Positions 33,519-42,717 are shown, counted from the stretch's first letter. The stretch is 64,000 nt of DNA from Ktedonobacter sp. SOSP1-85 (GCF_016587415.1 NZ_BNJI01000003.1:1550001-1614000), one strand, 5' to 3'. Program-made: numbers and translations. The notes: generated by a model not told the origin, from the sequence alone.

Positions 33519-34520
33519 GTGAGCACCATCGTGAAAGCCGCCGCTGTTCAGATCAGCCCCGTGCTGTACAGCCGGAAGGGTACCGTCGAGAAGGTCGTGA
33601 AGAAGATCCGTGAGCTGGGCAAACAGGGTGTCCAGTTCGCGACCTTCCCCGAGACCGTCATTCCCTACTACCCCTATTTCTCCTTCGTGCAGTCAGCGTA
33701 CGACATGCTGTTGGGGAAGGAGCATCAGCGTCTGCTCGAAGAGTCGGTCACGGTCCCGTCTGCCGAGACCCATGCGATTGGCGAGGCCGCGAAGGAGGCG
33801 AACATGGTCGTCTCGATCGGCGTCAATGAGCGCGATGGTGGCTCGATCTACAATACACAACTGCTCTTCGACGCGGATGGGACGCTGATCCAGCGCCGCC
33901 GCAAGATCACGCCAACCTATCAGGAGCGTATGATCTGGGGCCAGGGTGACGGCTCGGGCCTGCGCGCTGTCGAGAGCGCCGTTGGGCGCATCGGGCAGCT
34001 CGCCTGCTGGGAGCACTTCCAGCCGCTCGCGCGTTACGCGCTCATTGCCGATGGCGAGCAGATCCACTCGGCGATGTATCCCGGATCGTTCGCTGGCCAG
34101 CGGTTCGCGGAGAAGATGGAAGTGAGCATCCGCCAACACGCCCTCGAATCCGCTTGCTTTGTCGTCAACGCGACGGCGTGGCTCGATGCCGATCAGCAGG
34201 CACGACTCATGAAGGATACGGGGTGTGCTATCGAGCCGATTTCCGGCGGCTGCTTCACCGCCATTGTGAACCCGGAAGGCCAGATCATCGGCGAGCCTCT
34301 CACAGCTGGTGAAGGCGAAGTGATTGCCGATCTTGACTTCGCTCTCATCGACTACCGCAAGAGACTTATGGACGCGCGTGGTCACTACAGCCGCCCCGAA
34401 CTGCTCAGTCTGCTGATCGATCGGACGCCCGCGTTGCCCGTCCATGAGCGCACCGCGTACCCGAAGGCTGAGGACTTACACGCGGCTATCAACAAAGAGA
34501 GGATCGTCGAGGTCCTGTAA
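33519..34520 (+). CDS. Nitrilase (carbon-nitrogen hydrolase, nitrilase branch)
   Basis: 333 residues from GTG 33519, with AAAGGAA upstream. The catalytic triad is visible: Glu45 in FPETVIPYYPYF, Lys129 in RRRKITPTY, and Cys163 in LACWEH. The Trp after Cys and the PYYPYF segment are those of true nitrilases converting R-CN to acid and ammonia rather than of amidases. It forms an operon with an NmrA-like gene and an unknown gene. Palindromes matching the upstream MarR gene precede it, so it is probably induced by a nitrile or aromatic compound. Confidence 0.9.
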   Translation: MSTIVKAAAVQISPVLYSRKGTVEKVVKKIRELGKQGVQFATFPETVIPYYPYFSFVQSAYDMLLGKEHQRLLEESVTVPSAETHAIGEAAKEANMVVSIGVNERDGGSIYNTQLLFDADGTLIQRRRKITPTYQERMIWGQGDGSGLRAVESAVGRIGQLACWEHFQPLARYALIADGEQIHSAMYPGSFAGQRFAEKMEVSIRQHALESACFVVNATAWLDADQQARLMKDTGCAIEPISGGCFTAIVNPEGQIIGEPLTAGEGEVIADLDFALIDYRKRLMDARGHYSRPELLSLLIDRTPALPVHERTAYPKAEDLHAAINKERIVEVL

Positions 34521-34708
34521 TCCCGCCGTTTGCCCCACAAACACCTGCCGCCCCGGATCCAGCATGGTCGGGGATACATCAGACACACGGCAGACGCCGA
34601 GGTTCCATCAAGAGGTATCCTGTCCGGTGACGATCAGACCCTAGAACACACCGAACTCCGAACGCCTCCCAACCCATCTGAACCTAACTACAAATAAGGA
34701 GTATGACG

Positions 34709-35638
34709 ATGAAATTCACACATGACAGCCCGATCCTTGTGACTGGAGCGGCCGGCAATCTCGGTGCCATCGGCCGCAACCTCACTGCATTGCTGCTCGC
34801 CAAGGGGCATAAGGTACGCGCCTTGGTCCGGCGGGAGGATGAGCGTGCTGAAGCGTTGCGCCAGCTCGGTGCCGAGGTTGTGCAGGGCGACCTGACGGAT
34901 CTCGCCTCGATGCACCGCGCGATCGAAGGGTGCGCGCGCATCTATTTCGGCATGTCTGTCTCTGCGGCGTATCTGGAAGCCACAGTCAACACTGCTGCGG
35001 TGGCGCGCCACCACGGCGTCGAGGCTTTTGTGAACATGTCGCAGATGACGGTCTCGCAGATGAGCATCACCGAGACTACAGACAGCCGGCAGCAAAAGCT
35101 GCACTGGCTGGCGGAGCAGGCACTTTCATGGTCGGGACTGCCGGTTGTCACGGTTCGACCGACGGTCTTCCTCGAAAGCTTCTTCCTGCTTTTCGCCGCT
35201 GCGAGCGTACGAGAAGCCGACGAGTTGGCGCTGCCGATGGGTAGTGGCAAGACCTCGCCTATCTCGGCTGTCGATGTGGCGCGCGCCGTATCCGTCATCC
35301 TTGATGACCCGGTCCCGCACATCGGTCAGGTGTACAACTTGACCGGATTTGAGTCGTCCGATCTCGACCACTACGCGCGCGTCTTTTCCGAGGCACTCGG
35401 CCGGACGATTCGCTATCGCGACGTGCCGCTCCCTCTATGGACCGATAAGCTTCGAGAGGCAGGGGTGCCTCTGCATGTCGTCAACCATCTCGGGGTGATG
35501 GCCGACCTACACGCGCAGGGGCGTTATGACCGCATGACTGACGACTTTTTCAAGCTTACCGGCGAGATGCCGACAAGCGTGCACGACTTCGTGAAGCTCC
35601 ATACCGCTGAATTCACGCGGCATGAAACCACGGCTTGA
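34709..35638 (+). CDS. NmrA-like/atypical SDR NAD(P)-binding protein
   Basis: 309 residues from ATG 34709; AAGGAG (34696-34701) is too close to the ATG at 34703 but well placed for 34709. The nucleotide motif is VTGAAGNLGAIGR near the N-terminus, with VRPTVFLESFF later. This is the atypical SDR (a5/NmrA, azoreductase-type) group, with no complete YxxxK site. Members act as NAD(P) sensors or reductases of quinones. It follows nitrilase by 188 nt and precedes the unknown gene, on one strand. Confidence 0.8.
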   Translation: MKFTHDSPILVTGAAGNLGAIGRNLTALLLAKGHKVRALVRREDERAEALRQLGAEVVQGDLTDLASMHRAIEGCARIYFGMSVSAAYLEATVNTAAVARHHGVEAFVNMSQMTVSQMSITETTDSRQQKLHWLAEQALSWSGLPVVTVRPTVFLESFFLLFAAASVREADELALPMGSGKTSPISAVDVARAVSVILDDPVPHIGQVYNLTGFESSDLDHYARVFSEALGRTIRYRDVPLPLWTDKLREAGVPLHVVNHLGVMADLHAQGRYDRMTDDFFKLTGEMPTSVHDFVKLHTAEFTRHETTA

Positions 35639-35807
35639 GGGTTCAATGAGCGTGTAGGACCGGAGGACGCGAATGCTGTATCGTCTCCTTCTCGACTCCA
35701 GTCAAAGACCGGACAGTTGGAAATCGGCCATATTCGCGCTTTCAGTTTAGCGCCCATGCACGAAACCGCTTCAAAGAGTTTTTAAAATTCGATTCCAGGA
35801 GGAACAC

Positions 35808-36530
35808 ATGCACGACCTTCTCGCACGTGCCATTGCCGCACATGGCGGCCTTGATCGCTGGAACACATTCAAGGGGGTGACGGCTACCATCGTCACCGGT
35901 GGGGGCTTGTGGCCGATGAAGGGTCTTGAGCAGGATCCCAATCCCCGTGAGGAGACGGTCACGCTTCATGAGGAAACTGCGTCCGTCAGCCCGTTTGGCC
36001 AGCCGGACTGGCACACCGCTTTCACGCCCGATCGGATCGCGATCGAAACCACCACGGGTGCCGTTGTCAGCGAGCGCCTCGATCCAAGGGCCTCTTTCGT
36101 CGACCACGTGATGAACACTCCATGGGATCCGCTTCAGCGTGCCTACTTCAATGGCTATGCAATGTGGACCTACCTCACGACGCCATTCCTTCTGGCCATG
36201 CCCGGCTTCGAGGTCGCTGAAATCTCGCCCTGGCAAGAAGGTGGGGAGCTCTGGCGCGGGTTGCGTGCGCGGTTTCCAGACGCGATCGCCAGCCATAGCA
36301 AAGAACAAGACTTCTACTTCGGCGACGATTTTCTCCTGCGTCGGCACGACTACCACGTCGATGTGGCAGGTGGCTTTCCGGCGGCGCAATATGTCTACGA
36401 TATTGTGGAGGCCGAGGGGCTCCGCTTTCCGACCAAGCGCCGTGCATATGTGCGTGGGCCAGGTCTGAAACCGATTCGCGATCTGCTGATGGTCTCGATC
36501 GATCTGAGTAATTTCCGACTCACGACCTGA
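35808..36530 (+). CDS. Conserved-looking protein of unknown function
   Basis: 240 residues, with a GGAGGAA ribosome site. There is no signal peptide. The sequence starts with a helix (LLARAIAAHGGLDRWNTFKG), typical of LolA/LppX-like beta-fold proteins. A long beta-rich body with many aromatic residues follows. I cannot name the family. It is the third gene of the nitrilase unit, and its fold suggests binding of a hydrophobic ligand, which would suit xenobiotic metabolism. The gap of 169 nt before it holds no other gene. Confidence 0.6.
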   Translation: MHDLLARAIAAHGGLDRWNTFKGVTATIVTGGGLWPMKGLEQDPNPREETVTLHEETASVSPFGQPDWHTAFTPDRIAIETTTGAVVSERLDPRASFVDHVMNTPWDPLQRAYFNGYAMWTYLTTPFLLAMPGFEVAEISPWQEGGELWRGLRARFPDAIASHSKEQDFYFGDDFLLRRHDYHVDVAGGFPAAQYVYDIVEAEGLRFPTKRRAYVRGPGLKPIRDLLMVSIDLSNFRLTT

Positions 36531-36697
36531 TGCATTTTCAATAGGCCCTTTGGTGTATTTTTAACGAAAGAATACAGGCCTCTGGGGAACAACAGAACGG
36601 ATTTGCACAATAAGGGGATGAAGTGTCTTAGGGAGCAGGCCGACAGAGAGCATGTCAATCTGACAATGCAATCCTATCACTCAAAGCTGAAAGTTTT

Positions 36698-36724
36698 GCT
36701 GGGGCTCCCGGACTGAGCCCCAGC
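36698..36724. terminator. Hairpin downstream of sigma-factor gene
   Basis: GCTGGGGCTC (36698-36707) and GAGCCCCAGC (36715-36724) form a perfect 10-bp stem with a 7-nt loop between the convergent unknown and sigma-factor genes. No T-tract is visible. Confidence 0.55.
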
Positions 36725-36768
36725 CTGCAGCATCAAAGGAAGATGTGTAGCGACAGCGCGATGGGCGA

Positions 36769-37650
36769 TTACCGTGTTTTGTTTTGTAACCAGCGTAATT
36801 TATCAGGGTTGGCCACGGCGTAGATATTCCGAATGCGCTCGCCTTCAATGTCGAGCAGCAGGACGCCGTAGGGACGGCCATCTACATAGCCAACGATGGC
36901 GGGCTGGCCATTGACCTCTTCTCTGCGCGACTGCATGATTGATAGCAGCGGGCGTAGACCGGCAATAGAGCCGTGTGCCACCTTGTCGCGCCCGCGAACT
37001 CTGTGTCCAAGGCGAACTTTGCCGCCGCTATCGCCGGTGAAGACAATGTCTTCGGTCAGAAGGTTTAGCAATCCCTGCATGTCGCCGCCGTTGCTGGCAC
37101 GCATGAACTGATCGGTAATACGTTCCTGCTGCTCATGGGAAACGTTGAAACGCGGGCTGCGCTCTCCCAGGTGCTGCTGGGCGCGGTGAAAGATCTGGCG
37201 GCAGTTGGCTTCGCTTTTCCCTATAACAACGGCAATTTCGCTATATGGATATTCGAAGACTTCGTGCAGCAAGAACGCCGCTCGTTCCAGCGGCCCAAGC
37301 TTCTCCAACATGATCAGAAAAGCGAACGAGAGCGATTCGGCCAGAACGGTTGTATCAACCAGCTCTGGCCGGAGATCCGTGGCGATTGGCTCCGGTAGCC
37401 ACGGGCCAACATATACTTCGCGCTGCGCTCTGGCTGAGCGCAGTTGGTTGATGCAGAGCCGTACCACAATAGTCGAGAGGTAAGCTCTGGAAGATTGTAC
37501 CTCTTCTCTGGCCTCCTGCATCCAGCGCAAAAACGCCTCCTGAACAATATCTTCAGCATCCGTAGCGCTGCCTAACATACGATACGCAATGGAAAAGAGC
37601 AGTACCCGGTACTGCTCGAATATTTGTGTGGTGGTTTCAGATGTGTTCAC
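36769..37650 (-). CDS. sigJ: ECF41-group sigma factor with SnoaL-like C-terminal domain
   Basis: 293 residues. Sigma region 2 is FSIAYRMLGSATDAEDIVQEAF, in two parts, near residues 18-40, and region 4 is near 115-165 (EIAVVIGKSEANCRQIFHRA). The extra C-terminal domain of about 120 residues is SnoaL-like and carries the group motifs DSGGKV and NPDKL (known forms DGGGK and NPDKL). In ECF41 factors this fused domain replaces an anti-sigma factor and tunes activity. It lies 48 nt after an FAD oxidoreductase gene in the same direction, whose promoter has an ECF41-like sequence, so positive autoregulation is likely. Confidence 0.85.
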   Translation of the reverse strand: MNTSETTTQIFEQYRVLLFSIAYRMLGSATDAEDIVQEAFLRWMQEAREEVQSSRAYLSTIVVRLCINQLRSARAQREVYVGPWLPEPIATDLRPELVDTTVLAESLSFAFLIMLEKLGPLERAAFLLHEVFEYPYSEIAVVIGKSEANCRQIFHRAQQHLGERSPRFNVSHEQQERITDQFMRASNGGDMQGLLNLLTEDIVFTGDSGGKVRLGHRVRGRDKVAHGSIAGLRPLLSIMQSRREEVNGQPAIVGYVDGRPYGVLLLDIEGERIRNIYAVANPDKLRWLQNKTR

Positions 37651-37698
37651 GGCTCTATCTGACCTCTAAGCTTTTACCCTATTTTACCTCCTATCACT

Positions 37699-39015
37699 TC
37701 AGTTAACAACTGGCGCTGCTGCCTCGCGTAGCAACAATTGCGCAACCTGGCGGGCACTACCGAAGCTGGGATCAGCCAGGAAGCCCTCACCGATCCAATC
37801 GCCAATCAGGTAGAGATTGTTCAGGCCCGGTACGCGTGAACCTGGTCGCCCGGCATAGCCGCCGTTCTGGGCTGTGGGAAGCATGCCGATCGCCTCGATG
37901 TGCGGCAGGTACACACGCTTGACCAGCACATCACGCCATCCCGGCTGCACGGTATCCAGCAGGTTCTCCAGGTCCCGCTCATCTTCGCGCGGGTCGCCTA
38001 AGTGCAGAGGGTCGAGCTGCTTGAACGTATGGATCAGCGCTCCTCCCTGGGGCGCGATCCGCGCGTAGACGGATTGTGCCGACATAAAGCGTGGACGCTC
38101 CAGGTCCTGCACAACTGTGTAGCGCGGATCTGGCAGGCGACTCAAAGCAACGTCCAGGCAGGCCACTCGTGCTGGAACAAGGGGCTCGACAATCTCGCGT
38201 AATGGCTGATAATTCCCGCCGTCCACCAGCTTTACCGCGTCGCGGGGGCTGGTCGCGACGATAACTGCCGAGGCACGCACGACCTCATCACTGTGCAAGC
38301 GCACACCCACTACCCGGTCCTCTACCCGCTCTACAGCCTCGACGCGACATCCACTGACAATGCGCGCTCCTGCCTGCTCCGCCGCCGTGCGCAGTTTATC
38401 CACCAGCGTTTGCCAGCCGCCGTCAATGTAGAATATCGGATTCTTGAGCAGGAGTTGCGTCCTTTTGATCAGCACATCCGCGCCCACCAGATCAAGTGCC
38501 GAGCTATAGACGCCAGTGCAGGCGTTTGCTGCCATGAACTCGCGCACTCGTGGGCGCCTCGTATTGCGCTCCAGCCATTCCTGCACGCTTATTGTCCGCC
38601 ACTCCTCCGGCTTCTGGCCAGCTATCCTGACAAAGATGCCCATAAGTTCCAGTTTGTCAACAAAGCTCAAAGCATCGGTTCGCAGCAGCGTTAGCGTATC
38701 AAGCGGAGCTATGTGCAGCTTGCCCGCGCGCAGCACGTGCACCTCCCCTGGTCTATGGCCGCTATGGGGAATGCCCAGTTCTCCTAGCACCTCCGAGGCC
38801 GCTCCACCCGAGTACAGAGCATGGATGCCCAGGTTAAACGAATATCCGTCATGCATCTGGGTGCCCGCCCGTCCGCCCAGTCTCGCTGACTTCTCAAACA
38901 CCATCACGTCAACGCCAGCCCGTGCCAGGTAGCACGCCGCGGCCAATCCGGCAAGCCCGCCACCAACGATAATGACATCAGCCTGTTTTGCCTGCGTTTC
39001 AACATTCGACTCCAT
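37699..39015 (-). CDS. FAD-dependent oxidoreductase (amine oxidase/phytoene desaturase-like)
   Basis: 438 residues from ATG 39015, with AAAAGGAG upstream; an in-frame ATG at 39072 has no site and would overlap the promoter. The N-terminal dinucleotide motif is VIIVGGGLAGLAAACYLARAG in two overlapping parts near residues 15-35, then LGGRAGT. A C-terminal GDWIGEGF...PSFGSARQVA FAD-binding end closes it. The fold is that of monoamine oxidase or carotenoid desaturase enzymes; the substrate is unknown. ECF41 sigma genes are known to neighbour oxidoreductases, and here the sigma gene is directly downstream. Confidence 0.85.
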   Translation of the reverse strand: MESNVETQAKQADVIIVGGGLAGLAAACYLARAGVDVMVFEKSARLGGRAGTQMHDGYSFNLGIHALYSGGAASEVLGELGIPHSGHRPGEVHVLRAGKLHIAPLDTLTLLRTDALSFVDKLELMGIFVRIAGQKPEEWRTISVQEWLERNTRRPRVREFMAANACTGVYSSALDLVGADVLIKRTQLLLKNPIFYIDGGWQTLVDKLRTAAEQAGARIVSGCRVEAVERVEDRVVGVRLHSDEVVRASAVIVATSPRDAVKLVDGGNYQPLREIVEPLVPARVACLDVALSRLPDPRYTVVQDLERPRFMSAQSVYARIAPQGGALIHTFKQLDPLHLGDPREDERDLENLLDTVQPGWRDVLVKRVYLPHIEAIGMLPTAQNGGYAGRPGSRVPGLNNLYLIGDWIGEGFLADPSFGSARQVAQLLLREAAAPVVN

Positions 39016-39067
39016 ATATTGTGTGCTCCTTTTGCAACTATTCAATATAGCGATTTGTCGCACACTA

Positions 39068-39094
39068 GACAAAGCCGAGTTGGCATTTGTGACA
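39068..39094 (-). promoter_or_regulatory. ECF41-type promoter
   Basis: On the minus strand TGTCACA (39094-39088), a 16-nt spacer, and TGTC (39071-39068). From memory the ECF41 consensus is TGTCACA-N16-CGTC, so only one base differs. It lies about 50 nt before the FAD oxidoreductase start, which heads the operon containing the sigma gene. Confidence 0.65.
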
Positions 39095-39198
39095 AAATAC
39101 AGGCTAGAATCTCAACACTGACGGTTTTTGCCTCGAAGCTAGCTTCATGCATTTTGTTGTTGCCACTGTGAGATGTTGTTAAGGTGCTCATTGATGCA

Positions 39199-39339
39199 CT
39201 AGGGCTGTTGCTCCAGATTGCGCTTCAACCGCTCTAAGCGACGCTGCGCTAACTGCAGATTGCCTTTGATCCCCTTCAACGGAGTACGCTGCCTACTTTG
39301 CACTAGTGTTCTCCATAGGAAAGCCAGGATGTTCTTCAT
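39199..39339 (-). other. Possible short coding relic
   Basis: A 46-codon frame from ATG 39339 is rich in Arg/Lys/Leu helix sequence (LQLAQRRLERLKRNLEQQP at its end). It has no good ribosome site and is not recognised; it may be the tail of a transposase-like gene. The surrounding intergenic stretch 39095-39442 otherwise contains only the hairpin at 39373-39408. Confidence 0.25.
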
Positions 39340-39372
39340 GAGGTCTGGTGATTGCCAACCCGTATCGGGGGC

Positions 39373-39408
39373 CATCACGTCGTCAATTCTAGAGCTGACG
39401 ACGTGATG
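39373..39408. terminator. Hairpin after SDR gene
   Basis: A 13-bp perfect stem, CATCACGTCGTCA (39373-39385) with 39396-39408, 10-nt loop, 35 nt beyond the stop of the minus-strand SDR gene. Confidence 0.6.
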
Positions 39409-39442
39409 ACTGGGTATCGTACTAGCAACGTTGCCGTCTTAC

Positions 39443-40198
39443 CTACGCCAGCAACCCCCCATCGACAGTCAGGGATGTGCCAGTAATGTAGGAAGCTGAC
39501 GGACCGGCCAGAAAGACGATTGCCGCCGCAATCTCCTCAGGCCGACCATAACGACCAAGGGCGATGGTTGAGACAATTCCGGGGGAGAACGGGCCACCTG
39601 CCGGGTTCATATCCGTGTCTATGGCTCCCGGTTGGACCACATTGACGGTGATCCCCTTGGGTCCAAGGTCTCGTGCCCACCCTCGGGTGTACCCGGCGAT
39701 GGCTGCCTTCGTTGCGCTATAATCCGCAATGCCCGGTATTCCCGTCCGAGAGGCAAACCAGGAACTCACCGAGATGATCCGTCCTCCCTTACCCATCACG
39801 CGCGCCGCAGCACGCACTCCCGTTGCCACGCTGGCAAGGTTGACCGCCATCAGCCGTTCAAAGGTAGCCTCATCCCTCTGTGGATCGGTTATCTCCCCAA
39901 AGGCCAGGATCCCGGCGTTATTGACCAGGATATCAAGGTGTCCAAAATACGCAACAACTTGATCGATCAAGCCAGTGACCTGAACGGGATCGGCCTGATC
40001 CGCGCGAAAAGCGATAGCACTCACTCCCAGCTCCTTGAGTTGACGAAGAAGAGTCTCCGCCTTCGTGGCCGAGGACGCGCTGGTATAGCTAATGGCAACA
40101 TCGGCTCCCTGCTCAGCAAGGGCACGCGCTGTTGCCGCTCCAATGCCACGTGATCCGCCGGTGACCAATGCCACCTTCCCACTCAATGTCTGTGTCAT
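39443..40198 (-). CDS. SDR-family oxidoreductase (FabG-like)
   Basis: 251 residues from ATG 40198, with GGAG nine bases upstream; in-frame ATGs at 40213 and 40261 are less well placed. Classical SDR motifs: VTGGSRGIGAATA, NNAG, the active-site Ser in SVSSWFAS, YSATK, and the C-terminal GTSLTVDGG. It reduces keto groups with NAD(P)H. A palindrome of the type found at the neighbouring MarR promoter lies upstream (40331-40346), so that MarR probably controls it. Substrate unknown. Confidence 0.88.
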   Translation of the reverse strand: MTQTLSGKVALVTGGSRGIGAATARALAEQGADVAISYTSASSATKAETLLRQLKELGVSAIAFRADQADPVQVTGLIDQVVAYFGHLDILVNNAGILAFGEITDPQRDEATFERLMAVNLASVATGVRAAARVMGKGGRIISVSSWFASRTGIPGIADYSATKAAIAGYTRGWARDLGPKGITVNVVQPGAIDTDMNPAGGPFSPGIVSTIALGRYGRPEEIAAAIVFLAGPSASYITGTSLTVDGGLLA

Positions 40199-40330
40199 GG
40201 TTCTCTGCTCCATTTTGCTCTTTGTATTTTTCGGCCTCTCATCGAGAGAATGTATTTCCACCCCTCCAGATGTCAGAACACGTCCTGAAGACTTGGAAGA
40301 GGACTGAAATGACCTCAGTGCTTCACAAAA

Positions 40331-40539
40331 AGGGACATATGCCCCTATCAGAAAAAAAAGAAAAATCGATACAATAGGCTCGCTTTCTCCTAAAATTTCG
40401 AACCGTTGAGAACAGGATCATAGATCTGTATGCTGTCACCAGCGTACATCATCGTGGGTTCCTGTCTCTGGAACCAAGACGAGCACACCAATCAGCAAGC
40501 GCAGGCATCTTCGCCTTTTTAAAGGGTGCATATACCCCT
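40331..40539. promoter_or_regulatory. Two copies of a MarR-type operator
   Basis: AGGGACATATGCCCCT (40331-40346) and GGGTGCATATACCCCT (40524-40539) share a core with the site at 41021-41036 in front of the MarR gene. The first is upstream of the SDR gene; the second lies just beyond the MarR stop and could act on the same transcript or promoter. The gap 40199-40551 contains no gene. Confidence 0.6.
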
Positions 40540-40551
40540 TTTCGGCAAAAA

Positions 40552-41016
40552 CTAGAGCAATAGCTCCAACGCTTCAACTTTTTTCAGTTCAGCAAGTAGG
40601 GCTTGCGTCTGCTGCTCGCCGAAGTGGGCCATCACCTGCTTTTGCGCCTGTAGCCAATAGGGATGAGCCTCTCTCAGCGCCTGGCGCCCCTGCTCAGTCA
40701 GGCGTACCACTCGTGTCCGTCGATCACTCCCCGCTTCAACGGTCACCAGGCCCTGGCTTTCAAGCGGCTTCAACGCACGGGCAAGCGCACTTCGATCCAT
40801 GGCTAACTTCTCAGCCAGGCGCATCACCGTTTCTTGTTCTGAGAGTGCAATCACCACCAACACGGTATGTTGAGTCATGCGTAATCCAGTCGGTTGCAAG
40901 CAGCGATCATAGAATTGTGTAATCACCCGTGCGGCCTTGCGCACCTGTGAACAAGCACACGCTTCTGCGAACGCCTTCAAGGCCGTTGTATCGAGTTCAT
41001 ATCTTTCCTTTTCCAT
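40552..41016 (-). CDS. MarR-family transcriptional regulator
   Basis: 154 residues. A winged helix: LRMTQHTVLVVIAL, the recognition region LAMDRSALARALKPLESQGL, and the wing GSDRRTRVVRLT. A CxC pair near residue 21 (ACACSQV) may sense oxidants. The operator-like AGGAGTATATACCCCT lies directly before its start codon and related sites lie before the SDR gene. It therefore probably represses itself and the SDR, which is transcribed in the same direction 353 nt downstream. Confidence 0.87.
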   Translation of the reverse strand: MEKERYELDTTALKAFAEACACSQVRKAARVITQFYDRCLQPTGLRMTQHTVLVVIALSEQETVMRLAEKLAMDRSALARALKPLESQGLVTVEAGSDRRTRVVRLTEQGRQALREAHPYWLQAQKQVMAHFGEQQTQALLAELKKVEALELLL

Positions 41017-41020
41017 GGAT

Positions 41021-41036
41021 AGGAGTATATACCCCT
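41021..41036 (-). promoter_or_regulatory. MarR autoregulatory operator
   Basis: AGGAGTATATACCCCT sits 5 nt before the start codon of the MarR gene, and it shares the ATAT..CCCCT half with sites at 40331 and 40524. The purine-rich half may double as part of the ribosome site on the minus-strand mRNA. Confidence 0.6.
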
Positions 41037-41248
41037 ATTTTTACCGTGTCAAGTTCCTGCATCTTACCTTAGTCCTTTAGTCCTTCGCGCCTATACCACT
41101 TAATCATATAGACAAGTGCGAATGTATGCCCTAAAATGTTATATTTGTTTGGAGCAGAAATTTTCCGGGTGCTATCTCGATCCCTGGCTATGAGTTTGTC
41201 TAAATAAAAGATTATGCCTATGCCTCTATGTAAGCAAAGGAGTTGTAT

Positions 41249-41887
41249 ATGTTGTCTATGCCAACCCTGCTGTCGCGTGTGACGGAACTACCTACGAAAC
41301 GTTTGTATCTGGTTGCTGGTCCTGCTGCCTCGGGCAAGACTACCTTCTCCCTGGCCCTGGCGCGCTATCTGGGCGCGGCCCTGCTCTCGATGGATCACTA
41401 TTACGTGGATGAGGAGCAGGTGGTGAGAGAGTACGATGAGAAGTATGGGCTGGTGCCGCAGTGGGAGAGTCCAGAGGCTTATAACGTAGAGCGTATGCAG
41501 CAGGATATATGCGAGCTGCTGCGCACAGGTCATGCAAAGATTCCTCACTACAGTTTCGTGGAGAACCGCAAGGCGGGTGAGCAGGAGATGAGCCTGGGCC
41601 TGGAGCAGCCTCTGATTGTCGAGGGGTTGTACGCGATCCGTTTTGAGTCCTTATTTCGTGAGCTGACGGATTCGTTTGTGACGCTGTATATTCAGGCAGA
41701 AACAGAGGTCCGGCGTGCGCGTTCCCGTGTGCGTGATGTCGTTGAGCGTGGGAAACTACCCGAGGAGTTTGAGAAGCGCTACCATTTTGTCTCGCTGGGC
41801 GAACAGCGCTGGGGACTCTCACAGATGTGGGAGGCCAATTTTGTGGTGGAGGCAAATGAGGAGACGCGAGAGTGCTTTTTTCTGTAA
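41249..41887 (+). CDS. Uridine kinase-like P-loop kinase
   Basis: 212 residues from ATG 41249, six bases after AAAGGAG; the TTG at 41243 is less likely. Walker A is AGPAASGKTTFS. SMDHYYVDE is the substrate-binding Asp region, followed by PEAYNVERM as in uridine kinase/phosphoribulokinase relatives. The C-terminal RARSRVRDVVERGK is lid-like with arginines. It phosphorylates a nucleoside or small molecule with ATP. The next P-loop gene starts 44 nt downstream. Confidence 0.8.
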   Translation: MLSMPTLLSRVTELPTKRLYLVAGPAASGKTTFSLALARYLGAALLSMDHYYVDEEQVVREYDEKYGLVPQWESPEAYNVERMQQDICELLRTGHAKIPHYSFVENRKAGEQEMSLGLEQPLIVEGLYAIRFESLFRELTDSFVTLYIQAETEVRRARSRVRDVVERGKLPEEFEKRYHFVSLGEQRWGLSQMWEANFVVEANEETRECFFL

Positions 41888-41930
41888 AGCCTCTTCTTGT
41901 TTTCGTCGCTAATGGAGGCTGCAGTAAGAG

Positions 41931-42517
41931 ATGCCGGGAAGAAAGCGCCAGATGAAAATCGCCTTTATTGGCACAAGTTGTGTGGGCAAAACAACGTTAC
42001 TAGAACGGTACAGAGAGACATTTAAAATGATCCAGGGGTGGCATTCGTTGCGGAAGCGGCAAGAATGTTTTTCGCAAATTGTGCGACCTCTGATCGATTC
42101 TCCGTTGAGACACAAGGAAAAATTCAGCTTCTGGCCCTTAGAAACGAGCAGGAGGCGTATGCAACTGGAGCACATCTTCTCTTTTGTGACAGATCTGTGC
42201 TTGACGCAGTCGTCTATGTAAGAGCCTGCGGTGATAAACTGGGCGCAAACAAGCTCTTTGAGAGAGTACAAACGTGGGCCTCTACCTACTCCAAACTGCT
42301 TTTACTCGATCCAGTCGGTGTGGACTATGTGATGGATGGTATTCGGCAGGAAGATCTCGATACAAGACAGCAATTCCACGACGCTTTTATCCATTTCTTT
42401 GAGGAGGCATCTCTTCCATATGAACTCCTCAATGGGACATTTCAAGAGCGATGTCGTAGGATCGATGAAATCCTCAAAGCTTTCCAGGAGGAGGAAAAAA
42501 TCAAGCTGCCAGGGTAG
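41931..42517 (+). pseudogene. AAA_28-type ATPase (NadR/Ttd14-like), frameshifted
   Basis: The first frame begins MPGRKRQMKIAFIGTSCVGK, with Walker A GTSCVGKTTL. The family continuation FVAEAARMFF and LLFCDRSVLDAVVYV is read in the next frame. The break is at the A-run 42024-42027; one extra A would restore a chain of about 195 residues ending at 42517. This is either a real one-base deletion or a homopolymer sequencing error. AAA_28 proteins bind nucleotides, and some act as kinases. It follows the uridine-kinase-like gene and may share its transcript. Confidence 0.75.
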
Positions 42518-42717
42518 CAGAACCAACCTTGGAAGTTGGGTGTGCTTAGCGGATTAATGCGTTTTGGGGAATATTCTTTACAGGCTCTGCAGAGCACTGT
42601 GGTTACCTGGTTGCCGTTGGAATGCGCATCGTACATAATGGGAGAGTGAAAAATCATCCAGTATGTTGGATGAACGATTGTACCTGTTAGTGAGCCAAAT
42701 AGAAGGTTGTCTTTCTT

